Positions 59,297 through 64,000 of a DNA stretch of 64,000 nt are shown in pieces. The notes beneath the pieces were generated by a model that was given only the letters and a program-made list of their open reading frames with translations, ran no database searches and had not been told where the DNA came from. Position 1 is the first letter of the stretch. Each line of letters opens with the position of its first letter. The position numbers were made by a program, and so were the translations under genes. This DNA comes from Lantana camara (lineage: Eukaryota > Streptophyta > Magnoliopsida > Lamiales > Verbenaceae), in contig CM074858.1 of NCBI GenBank assembly GCA_037501455.1, positions 49,039,001-49,103,000 on the forward strand, given 5' to 3'.

Positions 59297-61476
59297 TGTA
59301 ACGCCCCAATTTCCGGCTTTCCAGGTACGCGAATTAATTGCCCAATATGCCTTAATTGTTATATGTTCTTAATTGATCATTATTTTAAATTAAGGACCAA
59401 ATTGCATGATTATCTTTTGGGACTAAATTGCTCATTTACCAAACCTCACATCCTTAATTGCATAACTTGATTTATCAAGGGACTTAATTGCAATTTGTGC
59501 CAATTCATCAACTCCAAGGGATGAATCACGTTAAATGTTTCTCCATGCTTCCATTTCATATCATCATTGAGGATACACAAGAAATACACACCATATTTGC
59601 TCCCTTTTTCCACGATGAAACATCAAAAGAGGGAGAAGAAGAATTCATTCATTTGAAGCTAATATTTTGGGAGAAATTGAGAGGCTTGGATCATCATCAT
59701 CATCATCTCAACTTCATCTTCATCTTCTAAGTTCTTCAAAGGAAGAGAGGGAAGCCCACATGTTTTCTTGAAATCTATATATAAAGCTAGGGTTAGGAGT
59801 TGTATGAAATAGCTTGTATTTTAGTTGTTAGAAGCATGATCACATGATTATAGTTGAATTTCATGATCAAATCTTGAGATTTATGGAATTATATGATGGA
59901 TTCATATGTGAGCTTGATATGAGGATTCTTGATGATTAGGCATGAGTTATGTGTTTATATTGAGTGTTATTGTCTCCCAAGCATGTATACTTATTTCCCT
60001 TCATGAATTCTAGCTTGTGGAAGTGAATTATGAGTGTTTGGTGAGTTTTGGAGGTTGATTCGTGCTTCCCCTGTTCTTCGTCCCCTGCTTCTGTATCTTC
60101 TGTAAAACGGGAACGGCCCTTCCCGTTCCCTTTGTAATTGGGGAACGGCCCTTCCCATAGATTTGAATAAGGCGCAGGCGCCGAGAGCGGGAACGACCGT
60201 TCCCACTTTGTCTTACAGACGGGAACGGCCGTTCCCATCTTCGGGGAGCGGTTCGGGAGTGGGGGAACGGCCATTCCCATTTTACACTAAAACCTGGAAC
60301 GGCCGTTCCCAGGCTCCTGGAAGTGCAGAAACATTCTGCATAAAATTACATTTTTAGCCCCTCGATCCGACGACCTCTTTGACCCCAAATTGTTATTATA
60401 TGAATGATTACATGCCAAAACGTGATATTTGCATGCTACATTGTTCATTTCCTGCCGTCTCGTCATTCGATCATGTCGTGTGTTTATTTGATAACGTTAT
60501 CAATTTATGGTCTAATGAGGGTACCAATGTTTCTATTCCTTGCCAATGTTTTCCAGAACAGAGATCGGGATTAATAAGTGCGTTCACACATTCCTGAATC
60601 GTCGTGTCAATCGTTAGCCAGCAAGTCAGATCATGCAAAGCCATACACGTATCGTGGTTATCGTGTCATTGTCAGGATCATGCAAAGTAATTCGGCCTCC
60701 ATGTTATCGTGATCATCGTGATTATCGTGTACCTGGGTTCTCCTGGCCAGGTCCCCCTTAGTGAGGGCACTGGGCTGGTCTTCGGGCTGGCGGTTGTCCG
60801 TCCAACCACAGGAAGAACGAAGCCCTATCGTGTACATGCGTTCTCCTGGCCAGGTTCTCCTTAGTGAGGGCGTTGGGCCAGTCTCAGAGCTGGTGGTTGT
60901 CCGTCCAACCACAGGAAGAACAAACCCTATCGTGTTATCGTGATTGGTGAAGGCTCGCTACCTTCCCATTATCATGTTATCGTGTTACCGTGATTGGAGT
61001 GATGGAGGAAATGGAGTGATGGAGTGATTGGGGAATTGGAGTGATGGAGTGATTGGGGGTTGATGTGACTAGGATGGTGGTGTTTAATGGAATGATGTGG
61101 TAATTCATGAAATCGATATATGCGCAGTGTTCTTGCAGGTACAACTCTAGACGGGAACCAGGATGAGTCGAGTCCTTGCATTCGAGCCCCGCGAGGTGTA
61201 GTTACTTATTTGTTATCATTTCAAGGAATTATTGTCCAGGTTACATGTTACGTATTTTAGGAGATGATAATGTATTGATATGTAAACTCCGGGTATGAAT
61301 TACTTGATAAATGATCGATAGTATATCATGCTTCCGCTTTATCCTGTTGCATGTATGATTCAGTCTCGTCTAGCTTGTTGTTTTCTTTGCATTGTAACCC
61401 GTTCGCTATAGGTTGATTCATGTGGATCGACCTGTAGTGCGGGGGTGTGGCACCTCCACGTGTCCGGGGTGCTACA
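59297..61476 (+). repeat. LTR F4
   Basis: It is 2180 bp and nearly identical to F5. Its primer-binding site is at 61484-61495 and its internal segment at 61477-61644. Confidence 0.93.
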
Positions 61477-61644
61477 TCTTAAGTGGTATCAGAGCCCGGT
61501 TACAAAACCGAGGTTCTAGTGTCATGTCAAGTTTAGGTCAAGCAGTTTAGGGATTATTTGCTAATTCGTGCATTGCATTTCTTTATGATATTACATGCTC
61601 GCCCAAGTGAATCCAAGGACGGAATCTTTTAAGGGGGGGAGAAT

Positions 61645-63824
61645 TGTAACGCCCCAATTTCCGGCTTTCCAGGTACGCGAATTAATTGCCCAATATGCCT
61701 TAATTGTTATATGTTCTTAATTGATCATTATTTTAAATTAAGGACCAAATTGCATGATTATCTTTTGGGACTAAATTGCTCATTTACCAAACCTCACATC
61801 CTTAATTGCATAACTTGATTTATCAAGGGACTTAATTGCAATTTGTGCCAATTCATCAACTCCAAGGGATGAATCACGTTAAATGTTTCTCCATGCTTCC
61901 ATTTCATATCATCATTGAGGATACACAAGAAATACACACCATATTTGCTCCCTTTTTCCACGATGAAACATCAAAAGAGGGAGAAGAAGAATTCATTCAT
62001 TTGAAGCTAATATTTTGGGAGAAATTGAGAGGCTTGGATCATCATCATCATCATCTCAACTTCATCTTCATCTTCTAAGTTCTTCAAAGGAAGAGAGGGA
62101 AGCCCACATGTTTTCTTGAAATCTATATATAAAGCTAGGGTTAGGAGTTGTATGAAATAGCTTGTATTTTAGTTGTTAGAAGCATGATCACATGATTATA
62201 GTTGAATTTCATGATCAAATCTTGAGATTTATGGAATTATATGATGGATTCATATGTGAGCTTGATATGAGGATTCTTGATGATTAGGCATGAGTTATGT
62301 GTTTATATTGAGTGTTATTGTCTCCCAAGCATGTATACTTATTTCCCTTCATGAATTCTAGCTTGTGGAAGTGAATTATGAGTGTTTGGTGAGTTTTGGA
62401 GGTTGATTCGTGCTTCCCCTGTTCTTCGTCCCCTGCTTCTGTATCTTCTGTAAAACGGGAACGGCCCTTCCCGTTCCCTTTGTAATTGGGGAACGGCCCT
62501 TCCCATAGATTTGAATAAGGCGCAGGCGCCGAGAGCGGGAACGACCGTTCCCACTTTGTCTTACAGACGGGAACGGCCGTTCCCATCTTCGGGGAGCGGT
62601 TCGGGAGTGGGGGAACGGCCATTCCCATTTTACACTAAAACCTGGAACGGCCGTTCCCAGGCTCCTGGAAGTGCAGAAACATTCTGCATAAAATTACATT
62701 TTTAGCCCCTCGATCCGACGACCTCTTTGACCCCAAATTGTTATTATATGAATGATTACATGCCAAAACGTGATATTTGCATGCTACATTGTTCATTTCC
62801 TGCCGTCTCGTCATTCGATCATGTCGTGTGTTTATTTGATAACGTTATCAATTTATGGTCTAATGAGGGTACCAATGTTTCTATTCCTTGCCAATGTTTT
62901 CCAGAACAGAGATCGGGATTAATAAGTGCGTTCACACATTCCTGAATCGTCGTGTCAATCGTTAGCCAGCAAGTCAGATCATGCAAAGCCATACACGTAT
63001 CGTGGTTATCGTGTCATTGTCAGGATCATGCAAAGTAATTCGGCCTCCATGTTATCGTGATCATCGTGATTATCGTGTACCTGGGTTCTCCTGGCCAGGT
63101 CCCCCTTAGTGAGGGCACTGGGCTGGTCTTCGGGCTGGCGGTTGTCCGTCCAACCACAGGAAGAACGAAGCCCTATCGTGTACATGCGTTCTCCTGGCCA
63201 GGTTCTCCTTAGTGAGGGCGTTGGGCCAGTCTCAGAGCTGGTGGTTGTCCGTCCAACCACAGGAAGAACAAACCCTATCGTGTTATCGTGATTGGTGAAG
63301 GCTCGCTACCTTCCCATTATCATGTTATCGTGTTACCGTGATTGGAGTGATGGAGGAAATGGAGTGATGGAGTGATTGGGGAATTGGAGTGATGGAGTGA
63401 TTGGGGGTTGATGTGACTAGGATGGTGGTGTTTAATGGAATGATGTGGTAATTCATGAAATCGATATATGCGCAGTGTTCTTGCAGGTACAACTCTAGAC
63501 GGGAACCAGGATGAGTCGAGTCCTTGCATTCGAGCCCCGCGAGGTGTAGTTACTTATTTGTTATCATTTCAAGGAATTATTGTCCAGGTTACATGTTACG
63601 TATTTTAGGAGATGATAATGTATTGATATGTAAACTCCGGGTATGAATTACTTGATAAATGATCGATAGTATATCATGCTTCCGCTTTATCCTGTTGCAT
63701 GTATGATTCAGTCTCGTCTAGCTTGTTGTTTTCTTTGCATTGTAACCCGTTCGCTATAGGTTGATTCATGTGGATCGACCTGTAGTGCGGGGGTGTGGCA
63801 CCTCCACGTGTCCGGGGTGCTACA
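61645..63824 (+). repeat. LTR F5 and the start of F6
   Basis: F5 is 2180 bp. Its primer-binding site is at 63832-63843 and its internal segment at 63825-63992. TGTAACGC at 63993-64000 shows that a sixth LTR begins at the window edge, so the array is longer than seen. Confidence 0.93.
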
Positions 63825-64000
63825 TCTTAAGTGGTATCAGAGCCCGGTTACAAAACCAAGGTTCTAGTGTCATGTCAAGTTTAGGTCAAGCAGTTTAGGG
63901 ATTATTTGCTAATTCGTGCATTGCATTTCTTTATGATATTACATGCTCGCCCAAGTGAATCCAAGGACGGAATCTTTTAAGGGGGGGAGAATTGTAACGC

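Larger units (their letters stand above)
52287..64000 (+). mobile_element. Tandem array of family F: 2.2 kb LTRs with 168-bp internal segments
   Basis: LTRs start at 52287, 54618, 56949, 59297, 61645 and 63993 (cut by the window). Periods are 2331, 2331, 2348, 2348 and 2348. LTR lengths are 2163 (F1, F2) and 2180 (F3-F5); the internal segment is always 168 bp. Each period has TGTAAC...TGCTACA, a primer-binding site and a polypurine tract in correct order. The element therefore has the two replication signals and almost nothing between them. Later units are nearly identical, so the array was amplified or homogenised recently. The array start cuts LTR E. Confidence 0.95.

Overview
This 64 kb window is plant nuclear DNA made almost entirely of long terminal repeat (LTR) retrotransposon sequence. 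I find no protein-coding gene, tRNA, rRNA or CRISPR array. The kingdom call rests on primer-binding sites matching plant initiator tRNA-Met (TGGTATCAGAGC) next to LTRs bounded by TG...CA, polypurine tracts of the form TTTTAAGGGGGAGAG, 5-bp target-site duplications and a Mutator-type MITE with a 9-bp duplication. The sequence does not identify a species. No internal domain carries recognisable gag, protease, reverse transcriptase, RNase H or integrase, so every element here looks non-autonomous. The pre-PPT sequence resembles the tail of a Ty3/Gypsy polyprotein, which hints at that superfamily.

Layout. Family names A-F are mine. (1) 1-2603 is an A-type LTR in + orientation that ends inside a B-type LTR (2604-3856). 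(2) Family B forms a long, broken tandem array in + orientation: LTR B4 (to 3856), internal (3857-6428 and 19342-19692), half LTR B0 (19693-21292), LTR B1 (21293-28141), internal (28142 to about 29985 and 33462-34246), LTR B2 (34247-38466), internal (38467-41677), LTR B3 (41678-45419), truncated internal (to about 47109). (3) Inserted into that array are a complete A element on the - strand (6429-14799) with an attached exact 3 x 1514 bp tandem triplication (14800-19341), a solo LTR of family D with perfect duplications (24433-27521), a truncated - strand LTR of family C (about 29985-33461) and a 402-bp MITE (36394-36795). (4) 47110-52286 is a remnant of a - strand LTR E, split by a solo LTR C with a perfect CCGAA duplication (47844-51885). 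(5) 52287-64000 is a tandem array of family F: 2.16-2.18 kb LTRs alternating with a 168-bp internal segment that keeps little more than the primer-binding site and polypurine tract. The array runs off the window.

The families share architecture. Their LTR 3' ends are related, most have a candidate splice donor near 0.5-0.9 kb and an acceptor just before a TAGGCGGG-like motif, and each complete LTR carries a cluster of short perfect or near-perfect palindromes between those sites. In families B, C and D, and in the pre-PPT cluster of the A and B internal domains, stem sequences change in a compensated way around a G-rich core. The compensated hairpins and the repeated conversion of LTR elements into tandem arrays are the most unusual signals in the window.
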